DNA of 64,000 nt from Enteractinococcus helveticum (GTDB taxonomy: Bacteria; Actinomycetota; Actinomycetes; Actinomycetales; Micrococcaceae). The notes beneath the pieces were generated by a model. That model was not told the origin of the DNA, did not search any database, and saw only the letters and a program-made list of their open reading frames with translations. The translations under genes were made by a program, and so were the position numbers. The stretch is taken from contig NZ_LXEY01000017.1 in the NCBI RefSeq assembly GCF_001657475.1, forward strand, positions 114,529 through 178,528. The letters are read 5' to 3'. This document shows, piece after piece, positions 45,302-56,643 of the stretch (its first letter is position 1; the number at the start of each line of letters is the position of its first letter).

Positions 45302-46099
45302 CTACATTCCTTGGTCGCCGCCACCCACGGGCAGCACGGTACCTGTTATGTACGATGCCGCATCTGAGGCCAAGAACACAATTGGTTCAGCCTGTTCGCG
45401 TAGCGTGCCGTAACGCTGCATTAATGTGGAGTCCACCGTTTGGTCCACGACCTGCTGCATCCACTGTTGCTCTTGTGCACCCTCCGGACCGGGCCCGCGT
45501 GGGATGGTCCGGGCCGGGGCCTGGGTGCCGCCGGGTGCGGTGGCGACCACGCGGATCCCATCGGCTGCCGCTTCCATCGCCAGTGCGGAGGTTAAGGCGT
45601 TGACCCCACCCTTGGCCGCCGAATAAGGTACCCGGTTAATCCCACGGGTGGCAATCGATGACACGTTGACGATCGTGCCAGCCCCCTGAGCTTTCATGGA
45701 CGGGAGTACTGCTCGGGTCATCCACAGGGTCGGAAACAGCGACCGGGTGATCTCGGCTTGAATCTTTTCGGGGTCGTAATGCTCAAAGGGACGTGCCCAG
45801 ATTGTGCCGCCCACCGCGTTGATACACACATCAATGCGATCAAACTGTTCCAGGGCATAGGCGACGGCGGCTTCGGCGCCAGCCCAGGTTTCCAGATCGG
45901 CCAACACGTGCACCGCCTTGGCGGAGGCTGGCAGTTCTTCAGCGACCTGGGCTACTTGTTCAGCGCGGTCCACGAGGACCAGGCAGGCGGCCTGGTCTGC
46001 TGCGACGCGTGCGACTTCTCGGCCAATGCCCTGAGCCGCGCCCGTAACCAGAACGACTTTTCCATCCAGAATCCCTTGTGCGTGGTCATTATGCATCAT
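45302..46099 (-). CDS. benD: 1,6-dihydroxycyclohexa-2,4-diene-1-carboxylate dehydrogenase
   Basis: A 265-residue SDR that oxidises benzoate cis-diol to catechol with NAD+ and loss of CO2. VTGAAQGIGREVA (about residue 18) is the cofactor loop, VDRAEQ after beta2 carries the acidic NAD-specificity residue, NVSSIATRG has the catalytic Ser and YSAAKGG the Tyr/Lys pair. Its ATG overlaps the benC stop by four bases. Fourth enzyme gene of the benABCD operon. Confidence 0.92.
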   Translation of the reverse strand: MMHNDHAQGILDGKVVLVTGAAQGIGREVARVAADQAACLVLVDRAEQVAQVAEELPASAKAVHVLADLETWAGAEAAVAYALEQFDRIDVCINAVGGTIWARPFEHYDPEKIQAEITRSLFPTLWMTRAVLPSMKAQGAGTIVNVSSIATRGINRVPYSAAKGGVNALTSALAMEAAADGIRVVATAPGGTQAPARTIPRGPGPEGAQEQQWMQQVVDQTVDSTLMQRYGTLREQAEPIVFLASDAASYITGTVLPVGGGDQGM

Positions 46100-47676
46100 G
46101 CAGCAACTTCTTGTTCGATGGCTGTACGCATCGTATGGCGACAGAAATCGTTGTGCGACAGGATAATTTGGCGCACGGCAGCCAAATCTTCGCGCTCAAG
46201 CGCATCGACGAGATCGAAGTGTTCCTGCGTGATCTCTGGTGCTAACCAGCAACTATCGGCTAGCGCTTCGCCCATCTGTGCTGAGACATCGAGCCTACGG
46301 TAGGAGTCAAAGAAGGTGGGATTATCGCACAGGCTAAACAGATATTCGTGAAACGCATCATTGGAGCGGATAAATCCGTCGACGTCGACCACCGCATCCC
46401 CGGCGGCCGAGAGGTGTTCTTGGATCTGTTCGGCCAGTCGGCGGAACCGCTTGAGCTGTTCTGCCGATAGGTTGCCGATCATCAACTCGCTAACCGCCAA
46501 TTCCAGTCCCATGCGGGCGTCCAGATGGGCCATTGAGTCTTCGGTACGAAATGACAGCCGACCGGTTTCTATGGTCGAGACGGCTTGGGCAGCAGAAATC
46601 TGTTCGCCGGCTTCAGCCAGCACTTGTGTGCTCACCGGTGCGCCAGTTTCCTCGTCGCCGTCGGTGGTGGCCTTGGGGGCAAAACGTTCAAAGTAGAAGT
46701 TTGCCGGGGTGATCCTCTCGTCGGTGAACCAGCCCTCCACCGCATTGACCATGGCCGGTGGGCCGCACAGGTAGACGTCGACGTCGCCGTCGTCCAGATG
46801 TTCGTTCTGGATGTAGGCGGTCACATACCCGGTATTTTCGTGCGTGGTCTCGGGGCTGGAGACGCAGTAGGTGTAGCTGAAATTAGGCAATTTCTCGACA
46901 TAGGCATCCAGCAGATCCCGTCCGACGACGTCGATGTCGTTAGTGACGCCATAAATCAGGTGAGCCGGTTGGGTGACGTTATCGGTGACCATTTTTTCAA
47001 GCATCGACAAGATGGGCGCTAGCCCAGTGCCACCAGCCAGTAGCAGCATGCGGCGCTGCGGGGCACGTAGGAAGAAGCTACCGAAGGGGCCGGTCATAGT
47101 CAGTTCATCGCCGACCTTGGCACGTTGGGCCAGATATGTACTCATCGCCCCTTCTGGCGTGATGCGAACCATGAACGAGGCGTGGTCGTCTTTGGTGCCG
47201 GAGCTAAAGGAATAAGAGCGTTGCTGGTCGGTGCCGGGAACCTGCACGTTCATGTATTGGCCGGGTAGGAAGGCCAGGTCGTCACGGTCTTGGACGTCCA
47301 GCGAGAACGAGACGGTGGAATCCGAGTGGTGGATCAGTTCGGTGATAGTCGCCTGGAATTGTGCGGCCGAGGTTTTGGCCATCTCGGAGGTGCCGGGCAC
47401 TTCGATGACCATATCGGTTTCAGGCTCGGCCTGGCAGGTTAAAAGGTAGCCACGGTCCAGTTCGTCTTCGGTCATAGCGTCGTCGATGAAATCACCCGGA
47501 TCAAATTCGCCGGAGATACACAGGGATTTGCAGGTTCCGCAGGCGCCGTCTCGACAGTCGGAGGGGATGTTGATGCGCGCTTTATAGGCGGCGTCCATGA
47601 TTGTTTCGAATCTTCCGACGCGGATCATGCGGGTGACGCCGTCTTCAAATGCTAGGGCTACTTCATTGCTCGTCAT
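46096..47676 (-). CDS. benC: Benzoate 1,2-dioxygenase electron transfer component with C-terminal FCD domain
   Basis: A 526-residue protein, about 190 longer than proteobacterial BenC. Residues 1-95 are a plant-type [2Fe-2S] ferredoxin (Cys41, Cys46, Cys49, Cys81). Residues 105-335 are an FNR-like reductase with FAD motif RSYSFSSG and NAD-site GGTGLAPILSM plus CGPPAMV. From about residue 380 the sequence is all-helical and looks like the FCD ligand-binding domain of FadR-subfamily GntR regulators, with possible metal ligands in NDAFH (439-443), His486 and His508, but no DNA-binding winged helix. The reductase part passes NADH electrons to BenA/BenB. The ATG at 47676 with GAGG upstream is preferred to one at 47712. 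The FCD role is unknown. Confidence 0.9.
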   Translation of the reverse strand: MTSNEVALAFEDGVTRMIRVGRFETIMDAAYKARINIPSDCRDGACGTCKSLCISGEFDPGDFIDDAMTEDELDRGYLLTCQAEPETDMVIEVPGTSEMAKTSAAQFQATITELIHHSDSTVSFSLDVQDRDDLAFLPGQYMNVQVPGTDQQRSYSFSSGTKDDHASFMVRITPEGAMSTYLAQRAKVGDELTMTGPFGSFFLRAPQRRMLLLAGGTGLAPILSMLEKMVTDNVTQPAHLIYGVTNDIDVVGRDLLDAYVEKLPNFSYTYCVSSPETTHENTGYVTAYIQNEHLDDGDVDVYLCGPPAMVNAVEGWFTDERITPANFYFERFAPKATTDGDEETGAPVSTQVLAEAGEQISAAQAVSTIETGRLSFRTEDSMAHLDARMGLELAVSELMIGNLSAEQLKRFRRLAEQIQEHLSAAGDAVVDVDGFIRSNDAFHEYLFSLCDNPTFFDSYRRLDVSAQMGEALADSCWLAPEITQEHFDLVDALEREDLAAVRQIILSHNDFCRHTMRTAIEQEVAA

Positions 47677-47712
47677 TGGTACAACCTCGAAAAAACTAGG
47701 GGAATTCCGCAT

Positions 47713-47744
47713 GCCACCCAGTTGGTGCGGGCCGACTGGGCGGC
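47713..47744 (-). other. Hairpin between benB and benC
   Basis: A 10-bp stem with one G-U pair (GCCACCCAGT and ACTGGGCGGC on the plus strand) and a 12-base loop lies in the benB-benC gap. A run of six T on the minus strand starts 17 bases further on, too far for a classical terminator. It may mark mRNA processing or set the amount of BenC relative to BenAB. Confidence 0.5.
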
Positions 47745-47771
47745 AAACGGATGTGGCTCAGGTCTTGGCGG

Positions 47772-48311
47772 TTAGATCATGTAGACGTCGATCAAATGGT
47801 GGATGTAGTCATTTTTCAAAATGACTTTCTTCTCGGCGATCAAAGGTGTGACACCGGCGAGGTCGATGGTGTAGAAGCTGGTGCCGAAATAGGTGGTTGT
47901 GGTGTTGTATCGGTAGTACAGGGTGAACCAGTTGAACCGCACCTTGACCAGATTTGGGTCCTGTTCATCGCGGGAGAGGAACTCGATGTCGGTGAGGTTA
48001 TGACCGGTGCGCGGCTCTGGGATTGACGTTGCCGAGGAGCGTTCGGTCTTGATCCGGAACACTCGATCTTCGATGCCGGAGCGATCCGGGTAGTAGATCA
48101 GTGAAATCTCGGTTTGAGGATCGGTGGTCAGGGTTTCATCAACGTCCCAAGCGGGCATCCAGAAGGGCGCGTCTTGTCGGTAGCATTCCAGCCAGGCATC
48201 AAAGTCGCGGTCATCGAGCAGGCGGGCTTCGCGGTAGAGAAATTGGCGGATGGTTTCAGCTTCTTCCAGGCTGACCACCGCTCCGGTGGTTTCGATGGTG
48301 GTTTCAGACAT
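47772..48311 (-). CDS. benB: Benzoate 1,2-dioxygenase small (beta) subunit
   Basis: A 179-residue protein of the NTF2-like ring-hydroxylating dioxygenase beta-subunit family. FLYREARLLDDRDFDAWLECY near residue 25 and the beta strands with VRFNWFTLYYRY are typical. It has a structural role in the alpha3-beta3 oxygenase and follows benA by 35 bases. Confidence 0.94.
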   Translation of the reverse strand: MSETTIETTGAVVSLEEAETIRQFLYREARLLDDRDFDAWLECYRQDAPFWMPAWDVDETLTTDPQTEISLIYYPDRSGIEDRVFRIKTERSSATSIPEPRTGHNLTDIEFLSRDEQDPNLVKVRFNWFTLYYRYNTTTTYFGTSFYTIDLAGVTPLIAEKKVILKNDYIHHLIDVYMI

Positions 48312-48346
48312 GAGGCTTTCTTTCGTTTGGTGTAGGCGGTGGCAGC

Positions 48347-49690
48347 TTAGGAATCGTTGGCGATGGCCTGGGTCATAACGTCTTGCCAGTAGGCGTGCTG
48401 AATGGGGAATAGGCCTTCGTCTTCAGTCTTGGCACCCGAAGAGATCGGGTTGATGCCCAGTGCTTTGGCTTGTTCATCTGGACCAGCGATTTGGTGGGTT
48501 TGGCCGCGCGACATGTCATTCCAGCGTGCCGCGGTGGCCAGGTAAGACTTCTGAGAGGCACGGAATTCTTCCAGGTCATCCGGGGTAGCCATGCCGGAGG
48601 CGTTGAAGAAGTCTTCGTACTGGCGGATACGTTGGACCCGGGCTTCAGCCGGTTCGCCCTTGGGGGCGATGCAGTAGATGGTGACTTCGGTTTTATCTAC
48701 CGAAATCGGGCGGAGGTGGCGGATCTGCGAGGAGAACTGGTCCATCAGATACAGGTTGGGGTACAAGCACAGGTTTCGAGAGACGTTGACCATGAAGTTG
48801 GCCATTTCTTCGCCGTATTTCTCGACGAGTTCATCGCGCCGGTCCCACAGGGGGCGGTCTTCGGGGTTGGTCCATTCCTGCCACAGCAGCAGGTGGCCGT
48901 GTGGGAAAGAGTAGTACCCGCCGTCGACCTTGCCCCATCCGCCGGCGTCCATGGCTTTGGTTTCGTTGCTGGAGTCTCCAGAGGTGCGGCGCGAGGTGGT
49001 GGCCGCGTAGTTCCAGTGGACGGCGGTCACGTGGTAGCCATCGGCGCCGTTTTCGGTTTGGAGTTTCCAGTTGCCATCGTAGGTATAGGTTGAGGCACCC
49101 TTGAGCACTTCGAGGCCTTCCGGCGACTGGTCAACGATTGAGTCGATGATCTTGGTGGCATCGCCAAGGTGTTCTTCAAGCGGCAGCACGTCGGGGTTCA
49201 ATGAGCCAAAGAGAAAGCCGCGGTAGTTTTCGAACCGTACTTTGGTCAGGTCGTGCGAGCCGTCTTTATTGAAGTTCTCTGGATAACCTGCACGGCGGGA
49301 GTCTTTGACCTTGAGCAGCTCACCGGTGTTGCGGAAAGTCCAACCGTGGAACGGGCAGGTAAAGGTGGTGCGGTTATCGGTCTTGCGGCGGCACAGCATC
49401 GCACCACGGTGAGCGCACGCGTTGATCAGGCAGTTCAGGCCACCTTCTTTATCTCGGGTGATGACCACGGGCTGGCGTCCGATGTAGGTGGTGAAGTAGT
49501 CACCGATTTCTGGGAGCTGGGACTCATGGGCCAGGTATACCCAGTTGCCTTCGAAGATGTATTCCATCTCGAGTTCAAAGATCTCTTCATCAGTAAAGAT
49601 CGAACGGTCCACCCGGTGGACACCCTCGGCGGAGTTTTCCTCCAGGCCATGTTCAATCAGATGTTGGGCTGAACTGATCGTCTGAGTCAT
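48347..49690 (-). CDS. benA: Benzoate 1,2-dioxygenase large (alpha) subunit
   Basis: A 447-residue Rieske non-haem iron oxygenase subunit. The Rieske motif is CAHRGAMLC with the second half CPFHGW (about residues 90-115). The mononuclear-iron region contains [16 protein letters not shown], with the bridging Asp and the iron-ligand His residues. It dioxygenates benzoate to the 1,2-cis-diol. AGGAGG precedes the ATG. First gene of benABCD; divergent from benE. Confidence 0.95.
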   Translation of the reverse strand: MTQTISSAQHLIEHGLEENSAEGVHRVDRSIFTDEEIFELEMEYIFEGNWVYLAHESQLPEIGDYFTTYIGRQPVVITRDKEGGLNCLINACAHRGAMLCRRKTDNRTTFTCPFHGWTFRNTGELLKVKDSRRAGYPENFNKDGSHDLTKVRFENYRGFLFGSLNPDVLPLEEHLGDATKIIDSIVDQSPEGLEVLKGASTYTYDGNWKLQTENGADGYHVTAVHWNYAATTSRRTSGDSSNETKAMDAGGWGKVDGGYYSFPHGHLLLWQEWTNPEDRPLWDRRDELVEKYGEEMANFMVNVSRNLCLYPNLYLMDQFSSQIRHLRPISVDKTEVTIYCIAPKGEPAEARVQRIRQYEDFFNASGMATPDDLEEFRASQKSYLATAARWNDMSRGQTHQIAGPDEQAKALGINPISSGAKTEDEGLFPIQHAYWQDVMTQAIANDS

Positions 49691-49744
49691 CGCGACCTCC
49701 TATGTCATGGCAAAACGTGTGCCAAGTTACGTTGATGAACGAAT

Positions 49745-49778
49745 GATTAACATCCTGGCACCACGTGAGACAACTCAC
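49745..49778 (-). promoter_or_regulatory. Candidate benA promoter with inverted repeat
   Basis: On the minus strand TTGTCT (49768-49773) and TTAATC (49745-49750) are 17 bp apart, a weak -35/-10 pair. The -35 overlaps the inverted repeat GTGAG-acaa-CTCAC (49765-49778), a possible regulator site in the benA-benE divergent region. Confidence 0.35.
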
Positions 49779-49895
49779 ATCAGGGGGGTACCTAGGGTTG
49801 ACCCAGGGGGTCTCCCGAGGCCAAAAACCCCTTGCTAGTGTCACTATCTAATCCAGGAATCCGTGACCTAGGTCGCAATTAAATGTGGGAGTATT

Positions 49896-51215
49896 GTGGT
49901 CCATCGACTCGCCGGCGCCTGGCGCGATACATCGTTTTCTGCTTGGAATGCCGGACTGATAGCCGTGTTTATCTCATTTGCCGGGCCAATGGCGTTGATC
50001 CTGCAGGCCGCCGAAACCGGCGGACTTGACCCCGCCACGACTGTGTCCTGGGTCTGGGCTGCCTCTGTATGCACCGGTATTGTCACCATGATCATGAGCA
50101 TGCAGATGCGCCTGCCGATGATCGCCGCCTGGTCCATCCCCGGATCCGTCCTACTCATTAGTGGCCTGCAGCGCTACGACATCACCGACCTGGTGGGGGT
50201 CTACATTCTGGTTGGGGCCGTCTCGGTCATCCTCAGTGTCACCGGGGTATTTTCCAAGCTCATTGAGTTCATCCCCAGCGGAGTCACCAACGGCGTCCTC
50301 GCCGGGATTCTGCTGCCCATTTGTTTTCGCGCGGTCACTGCCAGCCAGCAGATGGCCATCATGGCGGCGGTGATGCTCATCGCCTTTTTTACTACCCGTC
50401 GGCTGGCACCCTTATTCGCAGTCCCGGCTGCGATGGGGGCCGGTATTATCGCACTGGTGATCTCCGGTGGGATCGGAGCCAGACCAGCTCCGGCGGGCGG
50501 CAGCTACTTCGCCCAACCGGTGTGGATTACCCCCAGTTTTGATATCACCGCGTTGGTCTCCATTGGGGTGCCACTGTTGTTGGTGACGATGGCCGGACAA
50601 AATCTGCCGGGCATAGACATGATGCGCAGCTTCGGGTACCGCTTCAAGGCGCGCACCGCACTGACCGCCTGTAATATCGGCGGCATTCTGTTTGCTCCCT
50701 TTGGTCTACACTCAGCCAATCTGGCCACCGTGACCGGCATCGTGTGCGCTGGGCCGGAGGCGCATCCGGCTCGACGTTCTCGGTACGTCGCGGGCATTGC
50801 CGCAGGCACGTTGTATATTGTTGCCGGAATTTTTGCTCCCGCCATTGTCATGGTCATGACCATGGTCTCCGGTGCGGCTCTGGCCCTGATCTCCGGGCTG
50901 GTTTTGCTACCCGCTCTGAACACCGCGCTGACCACTCTATTACGCAAGCCCGAGGTCAAAACGGCCGCTGGATACAACCCCGGCATTGAAGCCGGCATCG
51001 TGGCGTTGGTGGTCACCGCAAGCGACATCAATGTCGTCGGCATTACCGCCCCGTGTTGGGGGCTGGCCGCGGGCATTCTCGTATACGCGATGTTGGGGAG
51101 CCGGTTGGCCCGTCATTCCAAGACCTCTCAGCGACCAGCAGCTACACAGAAAACCCCCGCCACCAAGTTTTCCCAAAACCCACATGTCACAACCGCCGGA
51201 AGGAAATCACTATGA
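49896..51215 (+). CDS. benE: Benzoate/H+ symporter BenE-type
   Basis: A 439-residue membrane protein with about 12 helices, of the BenE family. FISFAGPMALILQAAE near residue 30, WSIPGSVLLIS and SATFGLHSANLATV-like sequence (FAPFGLHSANLATVTG) are family features. It brings benzoate into the cell with protons. GTG start at 49896. The TGA overlaps the ATG of the next gene by four bases, so the two are translationally coupled. Confidence 0.92.
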   Translation: MVHRLAGAWRDTSFSAWNAGLIAVFISFAGPMALILQAAETGGLDPATTVSWVWAASVCTGIVTMIMSMQMRLPMIAAWSIPGSVLLISGLQRYDITDLVGVYILVGAVSVILSVTGVFSKLIEFIPSGVTNGVLAGILLPICFRAVTASQQMAIMAAVMLIAFFTTRRLAPLFAVPAAMGAGIIALVISGGIGARPAPAGGSYFAQPVWITPSFDITALVSIGVPLLLVTMAGQNLPGIDMMRSFGYRFKARTALTACNIGGILFAPFGLHSANLATVTGIVCAGPEAHPARRSRYVAGIAAGTLYIVAGIFAPAIVMVMTMVSGAALALISGLVLLPALNTALTTLLRKPEVKTAAGYNPGIEAGIVALVVTASDINVVGITAPCWGLAAGILVYAMLGSRLARHSKTSQRPAATQKTPATKFSQNPHVTTAGRKSL

Positions 51216-51877
51216 ACCGACTTGAACGTCTCTACTCTGATATTTCACGACTGGGGCGTGAAACCGAAATGCTCGACGCCGTGGTCATCATGCTCACCGC
51301 CGATCACCTCCAGCGCCCGGCAGCTAATGACCAAACCCAGTACGAGGTTCTCGTCAAACTCATCAATAAAGGATACGGACTGGCCGACGCCATCAACGAA
51401 AAGACAGGGCACGCACCCAACTACGACCGTCCAGAAATCACCGATCCATCCCACGTCATCCACGCCTACCGTCAAGCCCATCAGCAGGTGGTTGCTGCCG
51501 CAGCTCTGCTGCCGTCGCTACCCGAGGATGAACATATCCAGCACGGTGCCATTAGGCTGCGCCCGGGTGAGGTGGTCCCGCAGCGCATCGCCGAGACTGT
51601 CATCGCCCATGAAGATCTCCTATCCGCCTGGACAATTGAAGAAGCCGACCCCGACTCGGCATTGGACGCGGTCGAGGCGATGCTGCGCCGCCTCATCCAG
51701 ATTGATAAAGCCCCTGCGGTAACCATTGAGACCGAAGAAGGCGACCGTTGGGATCTAGCCGGTGGTGGCCCACGCATCTTTGGCGACCGCGAAAACATTG
51801 CCATGTGGCTTTCACGCGGCGAGCAAGGCGATCTGGAATTTGAAAAGCCCATCATGGCACCACCCGTGTGGACCTAA
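51212..51877 (+). CDS. DinB/maleylpyruvate isomerase-like (mycothiol-dependent enzyme family) protein
   Basis: A 221-residue protein that looks like the DinB-type four-helix bundle of the mycothiol-dependent maleylpyruvate isomerase family, with the helix VLVKLINKGYGLADAINE and VIAHEDLLSAWTIEE, and a short C-terminal domain. The three metal-ligand histidines of DinB proteins are not clearly conserved, so assignment is moderate. It is coupled to benE and may be an accessory protein of aromatic uptake or degradation; no gentisate genes are nearby. GAAGGAAA precedes the ATG. Confidence 0.5.
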   Translation: MNRLERLYSDISRLGRETEMLDAVVIMLTADHLQRPAANDQTQYEVLVKLINKGYGLADAINEKTGHAPNYDRPEITDPSHVIHAYRQAHQQVVAAAALLPSLPEDEHIQHGAIRLRPGEVVPQRIAETVIAHEDLLSAWTIEEADPDSALDAVEAMLRRLIQIDKAPAVTIETEEGDRWDLAGGGPRIFGDRENIAMWLSRGEQGDLEFEKPIMAPPVWT

Positions 51878-51910
51878 AAAATCTTCCTGCCCCAGAACTG
51901 AAAAAGTAAC

Positions 51911-51958
51911 GACAGTATCAGCCGGCCCGGTGGCTTTCTTTCGGGCGGGCTAACTGTC
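51911..51958. other. Large multi-part hairpin between MDMPI-like gene and MFS gene
   Basis: Three nested inverted segments GACAGT/ACTGTC, AGCC/GGCT and GCCCG/CGGGC fold on the same axis with small mismatches and a 12-base T-rich loop. It may be a terminator, or a 5' leader structure of the MFS gene at 51988. Confidence 0.5.
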
Positions 51959-51987
51959 CTGCCCAAAATCCTCTACCGAAGGACATC

Positions 51988-53388
51988 ATGTCAACACAAC
52001 TGCTCGCGGCTCAACCCGCAAAAGAACGCCGCACCGCCGGCTGGGTTGCATTCATTGCGTGTACCGCCTTGGTTTTTGATGGCTATGACCTGACCATCTA
52101 CGGCACCGTCATGCCAACCCTGCTCAATGATCCCTCCCAGCTCGGAGCCTTCGACGCTGCAACCGCTGGCGCTCTGGGCTCCTATGCAATGCTAGGCGTC
52201 CTGGTGGGCGCCATTATTTGTGGTGCAGTCGGTGATTATCTAGGCCGTCGAAATATCATCCTGTTCAGTCTCGCCTGGTTCTCGCTCGGTATGGTCGCTA
52301 CAGCCCTGGCCACCTCGGTGTTTTCCTTCGGTTTGCTGCGATTTTTGACCGGTCTGGGCTTGGGGGCCATCCTAGCTGCAGCGGCCACAACCATGGCCGA
52401 ATTCGCACCCAAAGGCAAACGCAATCTATATAACGCCATCGTTTACTGGGGTATCCCCGCTGGCGGTGTCCTGGCTGCGCTGTTGGGCATCCTGCTGCTA
52501 GAACCACTGGGCTGGCGTGGCCTGTTCCTCTTCGGCGCGGCCCCGATCGTGCTGCTGCCCATCGCCTGGTTCAAACTCCCCGAATCACCCCAGTGGTTGC
52601 TGACCCGTGGTCACCGCACCAAAGCCTTTGCCGTGGCGGAACGCACAGGAACCCCATTGATCGAGGTCGCACTCCCCACTGCTTCGACCAACGGTTGTAG
52701 CGCGGATGCCGATGTCGCGCCCACAGGCTTTGCTGCCCTGATGACTAAACGTTTCTTCGTAGCCACCATCATTCTAGGCTTCGTCTCCTTCTCCGGGCTC
52801 CTACTCACTTACGGCCTGAACACCTGGCTGCCACGCATCATGGAGGGCTACGGTTACGACACCAACGGCTCGCTAACCTTCCTGCTGATCCTCAACGGTG
52901 GTGCCGTAGCAGGGGCACTGTTCGGCTCCAAACTAGCCGATAAATACAGCCCGCGCCCGATCATCATCACCACCTTCATCTTCGCCGCGCTGAGCCTGGT
53001 GATGATGACGTTTGAACTCCACATCGGGTTACTGCTGGGCTTCATCGCATTCGCCGGCGTCGGCACTTTGGGCACCCAGGTACTGGGCTACGGTTACGTA
53101 TCGAATTACTACACCACCAATGCCCGCTCCGCAGGAGTGTCGTGGTTCGCCGGCTTCGGTCGTCTCGGTGGTGTGGCCGGACCATTCGTTGGAGGCCTGC
53201 TGGCCGCAATAAACTTGGGTGGTGCCTCTGCGTTCTATGTATTTGCCGGGGTCGCACTCTTCGGTGCGATCATGGTCGCACTGGTGCCGCGTCAAACCCA
53301 TGACGACGACGCACCCGCCGACAAACCCGCGGAATCGGTTGTTACCGTCACCCCGACCGATCAGTTAGCGGTCGTCAACACTCGCTAA
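51988..53388 (+). CDS. Aromatic acid:H+ symporter, MFS (AAHS family, BenK/PcaK-like)
   Basis: A 466-residue MFS transporter. The DGYDLTIYGTVMPTLL segment in helix 1 is the AAHS-family signature with the substrate-linked Asp residues. GDYLGRRNIILFS is the loop 2-3 motif and FLTGLGLGAILAAAATTMAEFAP the loop 4-5 region. It likely imports benzoate or a related acid, giving this island two uptake systems (with BenE). GAAGGA lies seven bases before the ATG. Confidence 0.9.
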   Translation: MSTQLLAAQPAKERRTAGWVAFIACTALVFDGYDLTIYGTVMPTLLNDPSQLGAFDAATAGALGSYAMLGVLVGAIICGAVGDYLGRRNIILFSLAWFSLGMVATALATSVFSFGLLRFLTGLGLGAILAAAATTMAEFAPKGKRNLYNAIVYWGIPAGGVLAALLGILLLEPLGWRGLFLFGAAPIVLLPIAWFKLPESPQWLLTRGHRTKAFAVAERTGTPLIEVALPTASTNGCSADADVAPTGFAALMTKRFFVATIILGFVSFSGLLLTYGLNTWLPRIMEGYGYDTNGSLTFLLILNGGAVAGALFGSKLADKYSPRPIIITTFIFAALSLVMMTFELHIGLLLGFIAFAGVGTLGTQVLGYGYVSNYYTTNARSAGVSWFAGFGRLGGVAGPFVGGLLAAINLGGASAFYVFAGVALFGAIMVALVPRQTHDDDAPADKPAESVVTVTPTDQLAVVNTR

Positions 53389-53401
53389 GCTCTTCAAACT
53401 G

Positions 53402-53448
53402 TCCCGGGATCTGAGCGCATTTCCTCCCAGTGCGCTTGGCTCCCGGGA
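53402..53448 (+). terminator. Terminator after aromatic acid MFS gene
   Basis: TCCCGGGA (53402-53409) pairs with TCCCGGGA (53441-53448) and GAGCGCA with TGCGCT inside, followed by a T-rich stretch TTTAGTCTTTCTT. Confidence 0.65.
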
Positions 53449-53792
53449 TTTAGTCTTTCTTAAAGTCTTGCTCAGGGACCGGTCTGGTATGCATCGTACT
53501 GAACATCATTTTCTTCATGGATGAGCACGGGCTAAATCATCATCGCACTTTCGAGAAGTTGACGAGATGTCTCGATGTCCATCGGTTCGCGTCTCGTCCT
53601 GGAACTTTCCGGTGGTGCTGAGACGTACGGCGTTACGACGTGGCGAAGTTGTTGAGGCAGGTGTGGAAGAATGCCGCACGGCGAGGTTGCAGTCGGATAC
53701 GTGAACGAGTTGCAGAGAGTTTGGCTTTCAGAGCCGTCCGGAAAGTCCCGTGAGGCAGCGTAGCTCTGCGACCGTTGGAAATGTCATTAACC

Positions 53793-53828
53793 CAGATTGA
53801 GGAGCGGGTTGCCCCGCTCCTCAATCTG
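53793..53828 (-). terminator. Strong terminator hairpin after catA
   Basis: A perfect 16-bp stem (CAGATTGAGGAGCGGG with CCCGCTCCTCAATCTG) and a four-base loop, about 47 bases beyond the catA stop on the minus strand. A T4 run lies on the plus-strand side, so it may work in both directions. Confidence 0.75.
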
Positions 53829-53874
53829 ATGGTTTTACACCGCTCGGAGTGTGTTTTAGTTGCTGTGAAACCGC

Positions 53875-56414
<2,540 letters not shown>

Positions 56415-56476
56415 TCTTCACTCCTAGAACATCTCATCCACGTGACTGCCATCACGCGATAATGTTGTTCACCCTA

Positions 56477-56490
56477 CACAACTTGTTGTG
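56477..56490. promoter_or_regulatory. Palindrome CACAACTTGTTGTG upstream of AAA+/catA
   Basis: A perfect 6-2-6 inverted repeat 63 bases before the AAA+ ATG. TAGGGT (minus strand, TAnnnT) flanks it and could be the -10, so a regulator here would block or activate AAA+/catA transcription. A reversed arrangement of the same half-site, GTTGT-tttc-ACAAC, is at 60755-60768. Confidence 0.4.
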
Positions 56491-56643
56491 ATGAATTAAA
56501 TACAAGATCGAACTTGATTGAGATGCCACAGGTATAGATGTGGCGCAAGGGCTCCGACACGCTTGCTCGCGTCTCAGGTGCATGACAGGCTGGATGCGGC
56601 AGCACACTGCCCAAGTTCCGCCATACTCCAGAGGAGTCAAGCC

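Larger units (their letters stand above)
53389..53874. other. Intergenic region with two hairpins, no supported gene
   Basis: A terminator follows the MFS gene and another precedes the catA stop. Between them (about 53450-53790) is an inverted pair GACGAGA/TCTCGTC (53561-53567 and 53592-53598) and one short minus-strand frame (53633-53824) with no known motif. It may be the remains of a lost gene. Confidence 0.5.
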
